From assembly GCA_041390145.1 (NCBI GenBank), contig JAWKQM010000002.1:124001-188000 (forward strand): 64,000 nucleotides of DNA. The letters are read 5' to 3'. Under the pieces are notes generated by a model that was not told the DNA's origin, made no database searches, and saw only the letters and a list, made by a program, of their open reading frames with translations. Source of the stretch: Gemmatimonadales bacterium (GTDB lineage: Bacteria > Gemmatimonadota > Gemmatimonadetes > Gemmatimonadales > GWC2-71-9). The translations under genes were made by a program, and so were the position numbers. Of the stretch, positions 53,932 to 62,302 are shown piece by piece (the first letter of the stretch is position 1; the number at the start of each line of letters is the position of its first letter).

Positions 53932-54492
53932 ATGACGGATCTCATTGCCACCCACCTTACGCCGGACGAGCTCGACGACTGGCTCGCAGGGTCCCTCGCG
54001 CGGAATCGCGAGGCCCACTTGCACGGCTGCGCCGACTGCCGGCACCTCGCCGATGCCGACCGCAGGCTGGCGCACCTGCTGGGCACACTCCCGCTGTTCA
54101 CCCCTGCCGCTGGCTTCAGCGACCGGGTCATGGCGCGGGTCGAGGTGCGGCGCAGGGCCCGTCCGGTGGTCGTTGCCGCGGCGCTTGCCGCCGGCGTGCT
54201 CCTGCCGATGGCAGCGAGCGTGGCGTGGAGCCTGGCCAACCCCGATACCCTCTCCCAGCTCCTCCAGGGCGCCGGGCAGGGCGTTGGCGGATTGTGGCTG
54301 ACGGCGGTCCGTTCCGTTGGTTCCACCCTCCTCGCACAGCCATGGTACCCCTGGGTACGCGGGCTGTTCGAGTCGCCCGCCCGTCTCGGCCTCGTGTTCG
54401 GTGCCAATGCCGTCGCCTATGCAGGCGGCGTGCTGGTGCTCCGACGCCTGATGGCCCTGCCGACGCCGCGGGTGGCTCATGCCGAGATCTAA
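53932..54492 (+). CDS. Zinc-finger anti-sigma factor with one membrane segment
   Basis: The protein has about 186 residues from ATG 53932 with GGAGGGG upstream; the frame also opens at GTG 53893, overlapping the sigma stop. The N-terminal cytosolic part has the ZAS zinc motif H-x3-C-x2-C (HLHGCADCRHLAD), preceded by HLTPDELDDWLAG. A hydrophobic segment (about residues 80-100, PVVVAAALAAGVLLPMAASV) spans the membrane, and one or two further hydrophobic stretches follow. It should hold the neighbouring ECF sigma inactive until a signal releases it. The next gene starts inside its end (14-base overlap). Confidence 0.88.
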   Translation: MTDLIATHLTPDELDDWLAGSLARNREAHLHGCADCRHLADADRRLAHLLGTLPLFTPAAGFSDRVMARVEVRRRARPVVVAAALAAGVLLPMAASVAWSLANPDTLSQLLQGAGQGVGGLWLTAVRSVGSTLLAQPWYPWVRGLFESPARLGLVFGANAVAYAGGVLVLRRLMALPTPRVAHAEI

Positions 54493-55684
54493 GCTCCCAG
54501 CCGTCGCGGCAGGCCTGTTCCTTCTTCTCGGCCCGGCCACGCTCGTTGCCGGACCGGGCCGGATCCAAGCCGCCCACCCCGCACCGCAAGACGTCCCCCC
54601 CGCCTCCGATGGTGGCCTGGTCGTTTCACTTCAGAACATATCGTCCACGTCGACGCTCGAACCAATCCTGGCTCAGGCGCTCCGCGACTCGCGGTCACCG
54701 GGCTTTGCCCTGACGGTTACGGACGGCATTGCACGGATCGGGAACTACTCGATTGGCTCCGGTGAGTCGCACCAAGGCGATGTCCTCGTCCTGAACGGCA
54801 ACGCCGACCTGTACGGCAGGCTCTCGGGCAACCTGGTGGCGGTCGATGGCGATATCACGCTGCACCCGGGCTCCTTCGTGTCGGGAAGCGTCCTTGCCTT
54901 CGGCGGTGCAGTACATCAGGCGGGAGGACAGGTCACCGGAGACATCAGCACCCTCGGCGCCCTTGTTCCGGTCGGCCAGGATGCGCCCGCCATCGCTCCT
55001 GCGTCACCGCTCGTCCTTGCCCTGCGAAACGTCGCGGGGCTCGCCGGCATCTTCCTGACCCTCCTCGCCATCGGTTTCGGACTCGTTCTCTTCGGCAGGC
55101 CCAATCTCGAAATCATTTCTGATACCGTCACGCACACCTTCGGCCGCTCCTTTGCCGTCGGCGTGCTGGCACAGGTGCTGGTCCTGCCGACGTTCGGCGT
55201 CCTGATTCTCGGGCTCATCCTGAGCGTCGTCGGCATCCTGCTGATCCCCTTCGCGGTGATCGCCTGTGCCCTCCTCGTGGCGGTCGCCGTGCTGGCCGGG
55301 TTCCTGGGTGTCACACACGCACTCGGCGAGAAGTACAGGCGACGCCAGCTGGCACAGGGCGCCTTTGGCGCCCCAAACAGCTACCGGCATGTGGCGACCG
55401 GATTGGTCGGGATCATCGTGCTGTGGAGCGGATGGGCCGCGTTTGGCTGGGTGCCGGTCCTGGGCTGGATCGCGTTCAGCGCGGCGGCAGTGGTCACCTG
55501 GTTCCTGCTGACAGTCGGCATCGGAGCGGCGCTGCTCAGCCGCCTTGGCCTGGCCGGACACTTCGCGGGTCGCTTCATCCCGCCGGAAACCCTCACGGAC
55601 GAGTATCTCTGGGCCACGCCTCAGTTCGGCGTCCCCGCGGCCCGTCGGCCCGGTCAGCACAAAACCCCGCCACCCGTCCGCTAG
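54479..55684 (+). CDS. Membrane protein with bactofilin-like polymerisation region
   Basis: The protein has 401 residues. The signal peptide (about 1-30) is followed by a stretch (about 80-165) of evenly spaced G-x-V/L turns (GDVLVLNGNADLYGRLSGNL, VDGDITLHPGSFVSGSVLAF, GGAVHQAGGQVTGDI). These are typical of the right-handed beta-helix bactofilin/polymer-forming domain. About five hydrophobic helices follow (about 185-360) and the C-terminus is proline-rich. It starts 14 bases before the anti-sigma stop, so it belongs to the sigma operon. It may form an envelope scaffold sensed or produced in response to stress. Confidence 0.8.
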   Translation: MPRSKLPAVAAGLFLLLGPATLVAGPGRIQAAHPAPQDVPPASDGGLVVSLQNISSTSTLEPILAQALRDSRSPGFALTVTDGIARIGNYSIGSGESHQGDVLVLNGNADLYGRLSGNLVAVDGDITLHPGSFVSGSVLAFGGAVHQAGGQVTGDISTLGALVPVGQDAPAIAPASPLVLALRNVAGLAGIFLTLLAIGFGLVLFGRPNLEIISDTVTHTFGRSFAVGVLAQVLVLPTFGVLILGLILSVVGILLIPFAVIACALLVAVAVLAGFLGVTHALGEKYRRRQLAQGAFGAPNSYRHVATGLVGIIVLWSGWAAFGWVPVLGWIAFSAAAVVTWFLLTVGIGAALLSRLGLAGHFAGRFIPPETLTDEYLWATPQFGVPAARRPGQHKTPPPVR

Positions 55685-55686
55685 CG

Positions 55687-56541
55687 ATGCGCCGATCGCT
55701 CCTGTCCGGGCTCCTCCTTGTTGGCCTCGTGGCGGCGACACCCGGCGGGGTCGGTGCCCAGACCCTGAAGCGATTCAGCACCACGCGACAGTTCCACGGC
55801 GAAGTGCGCCTGGGGGCCGCGATCGAATTCGCGGGCGGCACGCTCAACGTGGGCGCCGGCGCACCGACGTCCCTGTACGCGATGGACCTCGCCTATGACG
55901 CCGCACGATTTCAGCCCGTCTCCAAGTGGGATGATCCCGGCACCGCGGTCACCCTCGGGCTGTCCAGCCTCGACAACGGCAGCATCGGCGTCGGGAACAC
56001 CACGCAGAACCAGACCGCAGACATCCAGTTCTCTCCGCGAGTCGATCTCGATCTCTCCCTCGCCGTGGGTGCGGCCAAGTCCCGCATCGACCTGGGCGGC
56101 CTCCGCCTTTCATCCCTGAAGGTCGAGACCGGGGCCAGCCAGACCGAGGTGCGCTTCTCGACCCAAAATCCCATTCGCTGCACGGCCGCCGTCTTTCGCG
56201 CCGGGGTGGCTGAGCTCACGGTCTTCGGCCTCGGCAACAGCCGCTGTGACCGGGTGTCCTTTGAGGGAGGTATGGGGAGCGTGACGCTGGACTATTCCGG
56301 GGCGTGGGCAAACAACTCGGTACTGGATGCGACTGTCGCAGTCGGCGGGCTCACTCTCCGGATCCCCCGAGCCGTCGGGGTGACCATCACCACCGACCAG
56401 TTCCTGGCTTCGTTTCAGCCGGCGGGATTCACCCGGCAGGGCAACCGGTATGTCTCCTCCAACGACGCCACGGCGAGTCGGCACCTCACCGTGACCCTCG
56501 CCACGTCCTTTGGCGGCGTCACGGTCGACTGGTTGGACTGA
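55687..56541 (+). CDS. Secreted LiaF-like/DUF2154-type protein
   Basis: The protein has about 284 residues from ATG 55687, two bases after the upstream stop. The signal peptide is MRRSLLSGLLLVGLVAATPG. The mature part contains paired motifs reminiscent of the cell-wall-active antibiotic response (LiaF C-terminal) and toast_rack-type beta repeats: VRLGAAIEFAGGTLNVGAGA, LDLSLAVGAAKSRIDLGGLR, GGMGSVTLDYSGAW and VGGLTLRIPRAVGVTI. In Firmicutes LiaF works with a sensor of envelope damage. Here it ends the ECF operon, so a role in envelope stress is plausible but inferred. It is convergent with the next gene (5 bases apart). Confidence 0.75.
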   Translation: MRRSLLSGLLLVGLVAATPGGVGAQTLKRFSTTRQFHGEVRLGAAIEFAGGTLNVGAGAPTSLYAMDLAYDAARFQPVSKWDDPGTAVTLGLSSLDNGSIGVGNTTQNQTADIQFSPRVDLDLSLAVGAAKSRIDLGGLRLSSLKVETGASQTEVRFSTQNPIRCTAAVFRAGVAELTVFGLGNSRCDRVSFEGGMGSVTLDYSGAWANNSVLDATVAVGGLTLRIPRAVGVTITTDQFLASFQPAGFTRQGNRYVSSNDATASRHLTVTLATSFGGVTVDWLD

Positions 56542-56546
56542 GGCGC

Positions 56547-57305
56547 TCAGCCCAGTCGCGCCCGCACCCGTCCGCCGACCCCCAGCCCGATGCGGCGTGC
56601 CGCCGAGCCGTCACGCACCGCAATCTCCACCTGACCGCCGGAACCGAGGTAGGCAACCAACTGTCCCGACTCGACGTCGCTGAACGTCCGGCGGAGGGGG
56701 CCCACGTCGGCATCCTCCACCTCGAGCACCGCGTAGGGAGGGACTTCCGTGAGGGTCAGATTGGTGACAAGATTGCCGAAGCGATCAACGGAAATGACTT
56801 CGCCGACCACCGACTTGCCCTCGTAGAACGGCACCGGGAGCACGAGCAGCACCGGTGCCGTGGGGAGCGGTTCCCCCAGCGTCGTCAGCGGGGCGCCAAG
56901 GGCAAGCCCGGCGGCGGCGGGCGAAAAGAGATCGCGCCCGTGAAAGGTGGGGGCGGCATCGGGCGGCGTCCGGATGGCGGTGAGCGGCCCCTCCGCCTGC
57001 CCGAAGACGGAGGTGAAGATACCGTTGTCGGGGCCGACGAAGAGGTGGCCCGCGGCGGCAAATGCCAAGGCAGCCCTCCCGGTACCGACGCCGGGATCGA
57101 CGACCACCAGGTGCACGGTCCCCCGGGGGAATCGATGCCAGGTGCGGTCGAACAGATAGGCCGCCGCATGCACATCACCGGGAGGAATCCCGTGGCTCAT
57201 GTCGGCGAGCGTGACGCCTGGCGCGCGGGAATACAGGACCCCGCGCATCTCGGCCACATAGGGGTCGGCGGTGCCGAAGTCGGTCAGCAGGGTGATCAAT
57301 GCCAT
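56547..57305 (-). CDS. SAM hydroxide adenosyltransferase (DUF62)
   Basis: The protein has 252 residues from ATG 57305 (MALITLLTDFGTADPYVAEM). Family motifs are TDFG, HLVVVDPGVGTGR, VGPDNGIFT and DLFSPAAAGLA in the N-terminal domain, and DRFGNLVTN in the C-terminal domain. It cleaves SAM with hydroxide to adenosine and methionine, in the same fold as fluorinase and chlorinase. The catalytic Asp-Arg-His triad characteristic of hydroxide transferases is plausible (VDPG, DLF), but the exact residues cannot be placed without an alignment. It is divergent from ppk2. Confidence 0.92.
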   Translation of the reverse strand: MALITLLTDFGTADPYVAEMRGVLYSRAPGVTLADMSHGIPPGDVHAAAYLFDRTWHRFPRGTVHLVVVDPGVGTGRAALAFAAAGHLFVGPDNGIFTSVFGQAEGPLTAIRTPPDAAPTFHGRDLFSPAAAGLALGAPLTTLGEPLPTAPVLLVLPVPFYEGKSVVGEVISVDRFGNLVTNLTLTEVPPYAVLEVEDADVGPLRRTFSDVESGQLVAYLGSGGQVEIAVRDGSAARRIGLGVGGRVRARLG

Positions 57306-57317
57306 GGCGGCAATATG

Positions 57318-57362
57318 GCGGGGAAGCGGGGAAGCGGGGAAGTTGAATTCACGATTTCGTGA
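57318..57362. repeat. Three tandem GCGGGGAA units and a 14-bp palindrome
   Basis: GCGGGGAA occurs three times head to tail at 57318-57341. It is followed by the perfect palindrome TCACGA-TT-TCGTGA at 57349-57362. Both lie in the 71-base gap between the divergent SAM hydroxide adenosyltransferase and ppk2 genes. The palindrome could be an operator for one or both promoters. Confidence 0.6.
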
Positions 57363-57376
57363 CACGCGGGGGAACG

Positions 57377-58186
57377 ATGGGCCAGAAGAAGCGGCAGAGG
57401 AGCTCGACCAAGCCTGAACTGCGCCGGAAGCCGTACGAGAAGGAACTGAAGCGCCTGCACGTCGAGCTTGTGCACCTGCAGAACTGGGTCCGGACGAAGG
57501 GCCTCAAGGTGTGTGTCGTCTTCGAGGGCCGTGACGGCGCCGGCAAGGGGGGCGTCATCAAGGCGATCACCGAGCGGGTGAGTCCCCGCACCTTTCGGGT
57601 CGTCGCGCTTCCGGCACCGACAGCGCAGGAGCAGTCCCAGATGTACCTGCAGCGCTACATCGCGCACTTCCCGTCGGCGGGGGAGGTCGTGATCTTCGAC
57701 CGGAGCTGGTACAACCGGGCGGGCGTCGAGCGGGTGATGGGGTTCTGCACGCGAGGAGAGACCCGCCGGTTTCTCGACGCCGTGCCCGGGGTGGAGAAGC
57801 TCATGGTGGAGTCTGGCATCATCCTCATCAAGTACTGGCTCGAGGTGAGCCAGGAGGAGCAGTCGCGGCGCCTGAACGACCGGATCACCGATGGGCGCAA
57901 GACCTGGAAGCTTTCGCCGATCGACCTCGCCTCCTATACCCGTTGGGACGACTACACCGAGGCCCGCGATGACATGTTCGCCGCCTCGCACACGGCGTGG
58001 GCCCCGTGGCACATCGCGCAATCCGACGACAAGCACCGAGCCCGCCTGAACATCATCAGCCACCTGCTGGCGCAAATCCCCTACAAGAAGGTGAAGCAGG
58101 AAACGTTCGTCCTGCCGCGACGCCGGCCGCCGCGCAAGGCCCGTCCGCGGGAGCTGATGGCCACACCGGTGCCGGAGCGGTATTGA
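57377..58186 (+). CDS. ppk2: Polyphosphate kinase 2 family protein
   Basis: The protein has 269 residues from ATG 57377 with GGGGGAA upstream; a GTG at 57359 is also in frame. The P-loop kinase core has Walker A FEGRDGAGKGG (about 49-59), lid and phosphate contacts in LQRYIAHFPSAGEVVIFD, and Walker B-like FDRSWYNRAGVERVMGF. The lid module continues with RRLNDRITDGRKTWKLS. PPK2 uses polyphosphate to phosphorylate nucleotides (ADP/GDP or AMP, depending on class). The short single-domain form fits class I. The stop shares one base with the next ATG (TGATG), coupling it to a Ser/Thr protein kinase. Confidence 0.95.
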   Translation: MGQKKRQRSSTKPELRRKPYEKELKRLHVELVHLQNWVRTKGLKVCVVFEGRDGAGKGGVIKAITERVSPRTFRVVALPAPTAQEQSQMYLQRYIAHFPSAGEVVIFDRSWYNRAGVERVMGFCTRGETRRFLDAVPGVEKLMVESGIILIKYWLEVSQEEQSRRLNDRITDGRKTWKLSPIDLASYTRWDDYTEARDDMFAASHTAWAPWHIAQSDDKHRARLNIISHLLAQIPYKKVKQETFVLPRRRPPRKARPRELMATPVPERY

Positions 58187-60030
58187 TGCCGCCACCCCCT
58201 GGAGCGGAGCTGCTCGCGCTGCAGGAGGCCGTCGCCGGGCGCTATGCGATCGAGAGAGAGCTCGGGCGAGGCGGGATGGGGATCGTGTTCCTCGCCAGGG
58301 ACCTGGCCCTCGACCGGCTGGTGGCCATCAAGCTCCTCCCCCCGGCGCTGGCGGCGTCCGCTGACCGGCGCGCCCGCTTCCTGCGCGAGGCCCGAACCGC
58401 GGCGCGGCTTTCCCACCCGAACATCGTGCCTATTCACGCCGTCGAGGAGTCGGACGGCCTGGTGTTCTTCGTCATGGGATACGTGGCGGGCGAGACACTC
58501 GGCGCGCGCATTCGTCGCCTGGGACGGTTGCCACCCGCCGAAGTGTCGGCGGTGGTGCGCGAAGTCGCGTGGGCGCTCGCCTACGCCCACCGGCAGGGCG
58601 TGGTCCACCGCGACGTAAAGCCCGAGAACATCCTGCTGGAGCGCGACGGGGGCCGGGCCATGGTGACCGACTTCGGCATTGCGCAGGTCAGCGGCGACGC
58701 CGTCGACACGCCTGACGGACAGGTCGTGGGGACGGCCCGGTCGGTGAGCCCTGAGCAGGCAGCGGGGGAGCCGGTGGACGGCCGGAGCGACCTGTACTCG
58801 CTCGGCGTGACCGCCTTCCTGGCGGCGACCGGCGAATGGCCGTTCGAAGGCGAGTCCGCCGCGGCGGTGCTGGCCCAGCACCTGACGCAGCCCGTGCCGC
58901 CGGTCCTCGAGCTTCGACCGGATCTCCCGGCACCCCTGGCCCACGCCATCGAGCGCTGTCTGGCGAAGTCACCCGCGGATCGTTTCGCCTCGGGCGAAGA
59001 ACTGGCTGCGGCGCTTGGCAGCAACCTCCCGGTGCTGGCCACCACGCCGGCACCGGTGGCGCGGGCCGCGCGCGAGCTGCACGACCTCGGCACCGACATG
59101 GGTGGATATGGCAGCGTCCTGCTCCTGGTGGCGGCGTCGCTCCTGGCTGGCCCCTTCTTCCGCCCCTTCGGGCTTGATGACGCATTCCTCGGCCTTATGC
59201 GGCTCGGCGTTGGACTCGGGATGGTCAGCCTCGCCGGTGTCCGAAAGGCCACGGCGTTTCGTGCCATCCGCGATGCGGTCCGTCGCGGGTATGGCTATGA
59301 GGACATCCGGGCGGCCCTGCTCGGCGCCGACGAGGAGCGGGAACCGGTAACGGTTGGGGCAAAGGTCGGAGCGGTAGCTGGGTGGCTCGCGGCATTTACC
59401 GCGGCAGGCCTGGCCTGGCTATGGACCGGGAGCGCCGGCAATCAGTGGTGGGACGGATTGCAGATCATCGCTGACCTGGCCGTCATCTTCATTCCGCTGA
59501 GCGCCGGGCGCTGGGCGGCCGCTCGGCTGATCGCGCCGACCGCAAAGGGGCCGAGCTGGTGGGACCGCTGGTGGGGAGGACGATTGGGACGGTGGATGGT
59601 GCGCTTGGCAGGGGGGCGTGAGTCCCGTGCACTACCGGCTGCCAACGAACCGACCGAAGTGGCTCTCGGGCGAGCCGCAGAGGCGTTGTACGCCGCCCTG
59701 CCCGCCGCCGAGCGCCAAGAATTGGCCGAGGTGCCAGAGCTCCTGCGGCAGCTGGAAGGCGACATCCAGGCGCTCAGGCGGCAGGATCAGGCGCTCACCC
59801 GCGCGTTGGCCGAGGGGGCTGGACGCCCAGAAGTGGTGCGGGAACTGGAGTCGGCCCGGAAGGCCGGGAGCGCCAAGCTGGCCACGGCCCTCTCGGCGCT
59901 CGAGAACCTCCGAATCGACCTGCTCCGCATATCAGCAGGCCAGGCGGCGGGCCCGGGCCTTACCGAGCACCTCGAGGCAGCCCGTCACATCGGCCGGCAA
60001 GTGGATGCGCGGATGGACCTGGAGCGCTGA
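58186..60030 (+). CDS. Ser/Thr protein kinase with membrane helices and C-terminal coiled coil
   Basis: The protein has 614 residues. It is a Hanks-type kinase (about 20-285): glycine loop LGRGGMGIVF, Lys49 in VAIKL, Glu68, HRDVKPEN (Asp143) and DFGIAQ (Asp162), so it is active and of RD type. After the kinase come about four hydrophobic helices (about 310-460; SVLLLVAASLLAGPFFRPF, GWLAAFTAAGLAWLW) and a charged helical tail (about 490-614). It is membrane-bound with the kinase in the cytosol. It shares the start/stop with ppk2 (TGATG). Targets could include the FHA protein at 32688. A basic membrane protein is encoded on the opposite strand just after it. Confidence 0.93.
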   Translation: MPPPPGAELLALQEAVAGRYAIERELGRGGMGIVFLARDLALDRLVAIKLLPPALAASADRRARFLREARTAARLSHPNIVPIHAVEESDGLVFFVMGYVAGETLGARIRRLGRLPPAEVSAVVREVAWALAYAHRQGVVHRDVKPENILLERDGGRAMVTDFGIAQVSGDAVDTPDGQVVGTARSVSPEQAAGEPVDGRSDLYSLGVTAFLAATGEWPFEGESAAAVLAQHLTQPVPPVLELRPDLPAPLAHAIERCLAKSPADRFASGEELAAALGSNLPVLATTPAPVARAARELHDLGTDMGGYGSVLLLVAASLLAGPFFRPFGLDDAFLGLMRLGVGLGMVSLAGVRKATAFRAIRDAVRRGYGYEDIRAALLGADEEREPVTVGAKVGAVAGWLAAFTAAGLAWLWTGSAGNQWWDGLQIIADLAVIFIPLSAGRWAAARLIAPTAKGPSWWDRWWGGRLGRWMVRLAGGRESRALPAANEPTEVALGRAAEALYAALPAAERQELAEVPELLRQLEGDIQALRRQDQALTRALAEGAGRPEVVRELESARKAGSAKLATALSALENLRIDLLRISAGQAAGPGLTEHLEAARHIGRQVDARMDLER

Positions 60031-60034
60031 GTCC

Positions 60035-60265
60035 TCAGGCCTCGTCGTGCTTCATCAACTCGCGGACAATCACCTGGACGGCGGCGAGGGCGCCAACAAT
60101 CAGGCCGGCGGTCGCCGCCTTCTTGCCCACCCGCTTGGCCTTCTTCGTCTTGGCGCGAACCGACCGCCGGCCTTCGATGGCCATGACCGTCTTTTCCAGG
60201 TCCTTCAGCGCCTTCCGGGCTGTTCGGGATCCCTTGTCCGTCAGCTTCCGTGCCTTGCTTCCCAT
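60035..60265 (-). CDS. Small basic single-helix membrane protein
   Basis: The protein has 76 residues from ATG 60265. A consensus AGGAGG lies at 60271-60276 on the minus strand, 5 bases before the start. The first ~45 residues are very Lys/Arg-rich (KARKLTDKGSRTARKALKDL, RRSVRAKTKKAKRVGKK), followed by a hydrophobic helix ATAGLIVGALAAVQVIVREL. The basic part recalls histone H1-like proteins and the helix recalls small membrane proteins. It may be a membrane-tethered nucleic-acid-binding protein. It lies convergent to the Ser/Thr kinase gene and divergent from the next. I know no family. Confidence 0.68.
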   Translation of the reverse strand: MGSKARKLTDKGSRTARKALKDLEKTVMAIEGRRSVRAKTKKAKRVGKKAATAGLIVGALAAVQVIVRELMKHDEA

Positions 60266-60421
60266 AAAGTCCTCCTTGAGAACGTTCTCCTGTCCTCGGG
60301 TGAATGGCTGATCTGGTATTGCCAACTGAGCCTGCCTCCTAAGGATAACAGGTCCCCCGTGGCGGTCGCGGAGGCTGCCCACGGGCTGGCGTGGCTGCCC
60401 GCCGACACTATCTTGGCAGGC

Positions 60422-61114
60422 ATGAAGCTCCGGCCCATGCACTCGACGGCAGCCCTGGCGCTGGCCCTGGTGGCGTTTTCCGGCACGGCCGCCGCTCAAG
60501 GCACCCTGCCGGCCTCCTGCACGCAAGTCAATTGGCCGACCAGCGGGAGCGTCTACCGGCCATCCGTGATCTTCACGGCGCCCCGGACGCTCATCGCCGA
60601 TTCCCTCCTGCGCATCCTGCCCACGCACTCGTGGAGCGTGACCGGGACGGGCGCGGAGGTCATCACGCAGGTGCGCCGCCTCTGGGACGTGGACTCCGCC
60701 CTGGTGGAGCAGGCGCTCTCCGAGATCATCAGCGACAATCGGGAGTTCTCGGAATTCACCGCCGTCATCGCCGCGCAGGCATATCGCGAGGTGTCCGGCC
60801 GGGCGGATCCGCTCCTGAGCGTCTTTACCGAGGGGGGCGAACCGGCGCAGCGCCTCGGCTGGATGCTGACGGCGCTGCGTCCGCCGCTGGACACGCTCGC
60901 GCAGGCCCAGGTTTTCGGCTACGCCTGTAACGCCGCCTGGGTCCTGCTGCGTTCGCAGAACGATCCCTTCCTTCGCGCGCGCGCCGCCGAGGACCACGAA
61001 GTGTTCTTCAAGTCGGACGAGGAAGGCATCCTGACCGACGCGGCCCGGCTCGTCACCGGCCCGCTGCGCGGCGACACGCAAACGCTCATCCGCCTCACTC
61101 GGCCGAAGGACTAG
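60422..61114 (+). CDS. Secreted protein of unknown function
   Basis: The protein has 230 residues from ATG 60422, with signal peptide MKLRPMHSTAALALALVAFSG. The mature domain is mainly helical (LIADSLLRILPTHSWSV, VEQALSEIISDNREFSEFTA, AQRLGWMLTALRPPLDTLA), with two cysteines (PASCTQ and YACNAAW) that may pair. No catalytic motif or family is recognised. A bidirectional terminator follows. A longer open frame upstream crosses the kinase gene in another frame and is not coding. Confidence 0.72.
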   Translation: MKLRPMHSTAALALALVAFSGTAAAQGTLPASCTQVNWPTSGSVYRPSVIFTAPRTLIADSLLRILPTHSWSVTGTGAEVITQVRRLWDVDSALVEQALSEIISDNREFSEFTAVIAAQAYREVSGRADPLLSVFTEGGEPAQRLGWMLTALRPPLDTLAQAQVFGYACNAAWVLLRSQNDPFLRARAAEDHEVFFKSDEEGILTDAARLVTGPLRGDTQTLIRLTRPKD

Positions 61115-61127
61115 GGCGCAAACGACA

Positions 61128-61153
61128 AGGGCTTCTCACCGTCGAGAAGCCCT
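61128..61153. terminator. Bidirectional terminator between convergent genes
   Basis: AGGGCTTCTC (61128-61137) pairs perfectly with GAGAAGCCCT (61144-61153) around ACCGTC. It lies between the stop of the secreted-protein gene (plus strand) and the stop of mrp (minus strand). No long T-run follows on either strand, but the position and the perfect stem make it a good terminator candidate. Confidence 0.7.
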
Positions 61154-61192
61154 CCATGCTCAGTACCGCCTCCCTCCCCCGCGGCCCCCTGC

Positions 61193-62302
61193 CTAGCCTC
61201 GCAAGATCGGCAACTCCGCCCCGCCCCGCGTCCGGGCCGCGTCCACCACCCGCCCGGCGATCTCCTGCAGGGCCAGCGCCGCCGGGCTCTCCGGGGCCGA
61301 CACCACGATCGGCTTGCCGCGATCGGCCAGGTCGGCCAGTTGCGCCTGCATCGGGATGCGTCCGAGCACCGGCACGCCGAGTTCGGCGCTGAGCCGGTCG
61401 CCGCCGCCGGTGGGGAAGAGATCAGTGTGCTCGCCGCAGTGCGGGCAGGTGAACCCGCTCATGTTCTCCACCAGGCCGAGCACCGGCACGTTCACCTTGT
61501 CGAACATCTTTGCGCCGCGGAGCGCGTCGCCGACCGACATCTCCTGCGGCGTCGTCACAATGACGGCGCCGGAGACGTTGGTGGCCTGGACGAGGGAGAG
61601 CTGCGCGTCGCCGGTGCCGGGGGGCAGGTCCACCAGGAAGTAGTCGAGGTCGCCCCAATCCACGTCGCGCAGGAACTGGGTAACGATCTTCATGATGATG
61701 GGGCCGCGCCAGATGGCCGGCGCGTCCCGCTCCACGATGAAGCCGAGCGACATGAGTTTGACGCCGTGCGCTTCGAGCGGCTTCATCTTGCGGTCCGTCG
61801 CATCGAACTGCGGGCGCTCGAAGACGCCAAACATCCGCGGGATGTTCGGTCCGTAGATATCGCCGTCCATCAAACCGACCCGGTGGCCCGCACTGGCGAG
61901 TGCAATGGCCAGGTTCGAGGCCACGGTCGACTTCCCCACCCCACCCTTGCCCGACGAGATCGCAATGACCTTGCCGAGATTCGGCAGCGCCATCTGGGCC
62001 GGGGGCGGCGGGACCGCCTTGGTAGCGTCGCCCGGCGGCCCGTGCGTCGCACCGGCCGGCCCGGAAGGGTCCTTGATCTGGATCTTGGGGTCGGGCAGGC
62101 TGGCGGTGGAAAAGGCCTGCCGAATCTGGCGCACGAGGGTGGCGGGATCCTCCCGGCGGAGAAGGAAGGTGAACGTCGCGCGGCCGTCGTCGCCGATGAC
62201 GAGCTCCTCCACCATTCCACTGGCCAACAGGTCCTTGCCGGTGCGGGGGTTGGTGATCCCGGTCAGTGCGGCCTTCGCGTCCGAAAGCGGAGTCGACGCC
62301 AC
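61193..62302 (-). CDS. apbC: Mrp/ApbC/NBP35-type iron-sulfur carrier ATPase
   Basis: The protein has 369 residues from GTG 62302, which overlaps the stop of the nfu-like gene. An N-terminal MIP18/DUF59 domain (about 1-95) is followed by a ParA-like P-loop ATPase with deviant Walker A SSGKGGVGKST, DGDIYGPNIPRMFG, VDLPPGTGDAQLSLVQ and the cluster-binding CxxC (CPHC). It assembles and hands on [4Fe-4S] clusters. It is co-transcribed with a NifU-like scaffold and a DHH phosphoesterase. Confidence 0.96.
   Translation of the reverse strand: MASTPLSDAKAALTGITNPRTGKDLLASGMVEELVIGDDGRATFTFLLRREDPATLVRQIRQAFSTASLPDPKIQIKDPSGPAGATHGPPGDATKAVPPPPAQMALPNLGKVIAISSGKGGVGKSTVASNLAIALASAGHRVGLMDGDIYGPNIPRMFGVFERPQFDATDRKMKPLEAHGVKLMSLGFIVERDAPAIWRGPIIMKIVTQFLRDVDWGDLDYFLVDLPPGTGDAQLSLVQATNVSGAVIVTTPQEMSVGDALRGAKMFDKVNVPVLGLVENMSGFTCPHCGEHTDLFPTGGGDRLSAELGVPVLGRIPMQAQLADLADRGKPIVVSAPESPAALALQEIAGRVVDAARTRGGAELPILRG

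Noticed and set aside
60277..61081. Upstream extension of the 76-residue basic protein to a 348-codon frame
   Set aside because: The extension is antisense to a secreted protein with a signal peptide; the consensus ribosome site marks the short form.
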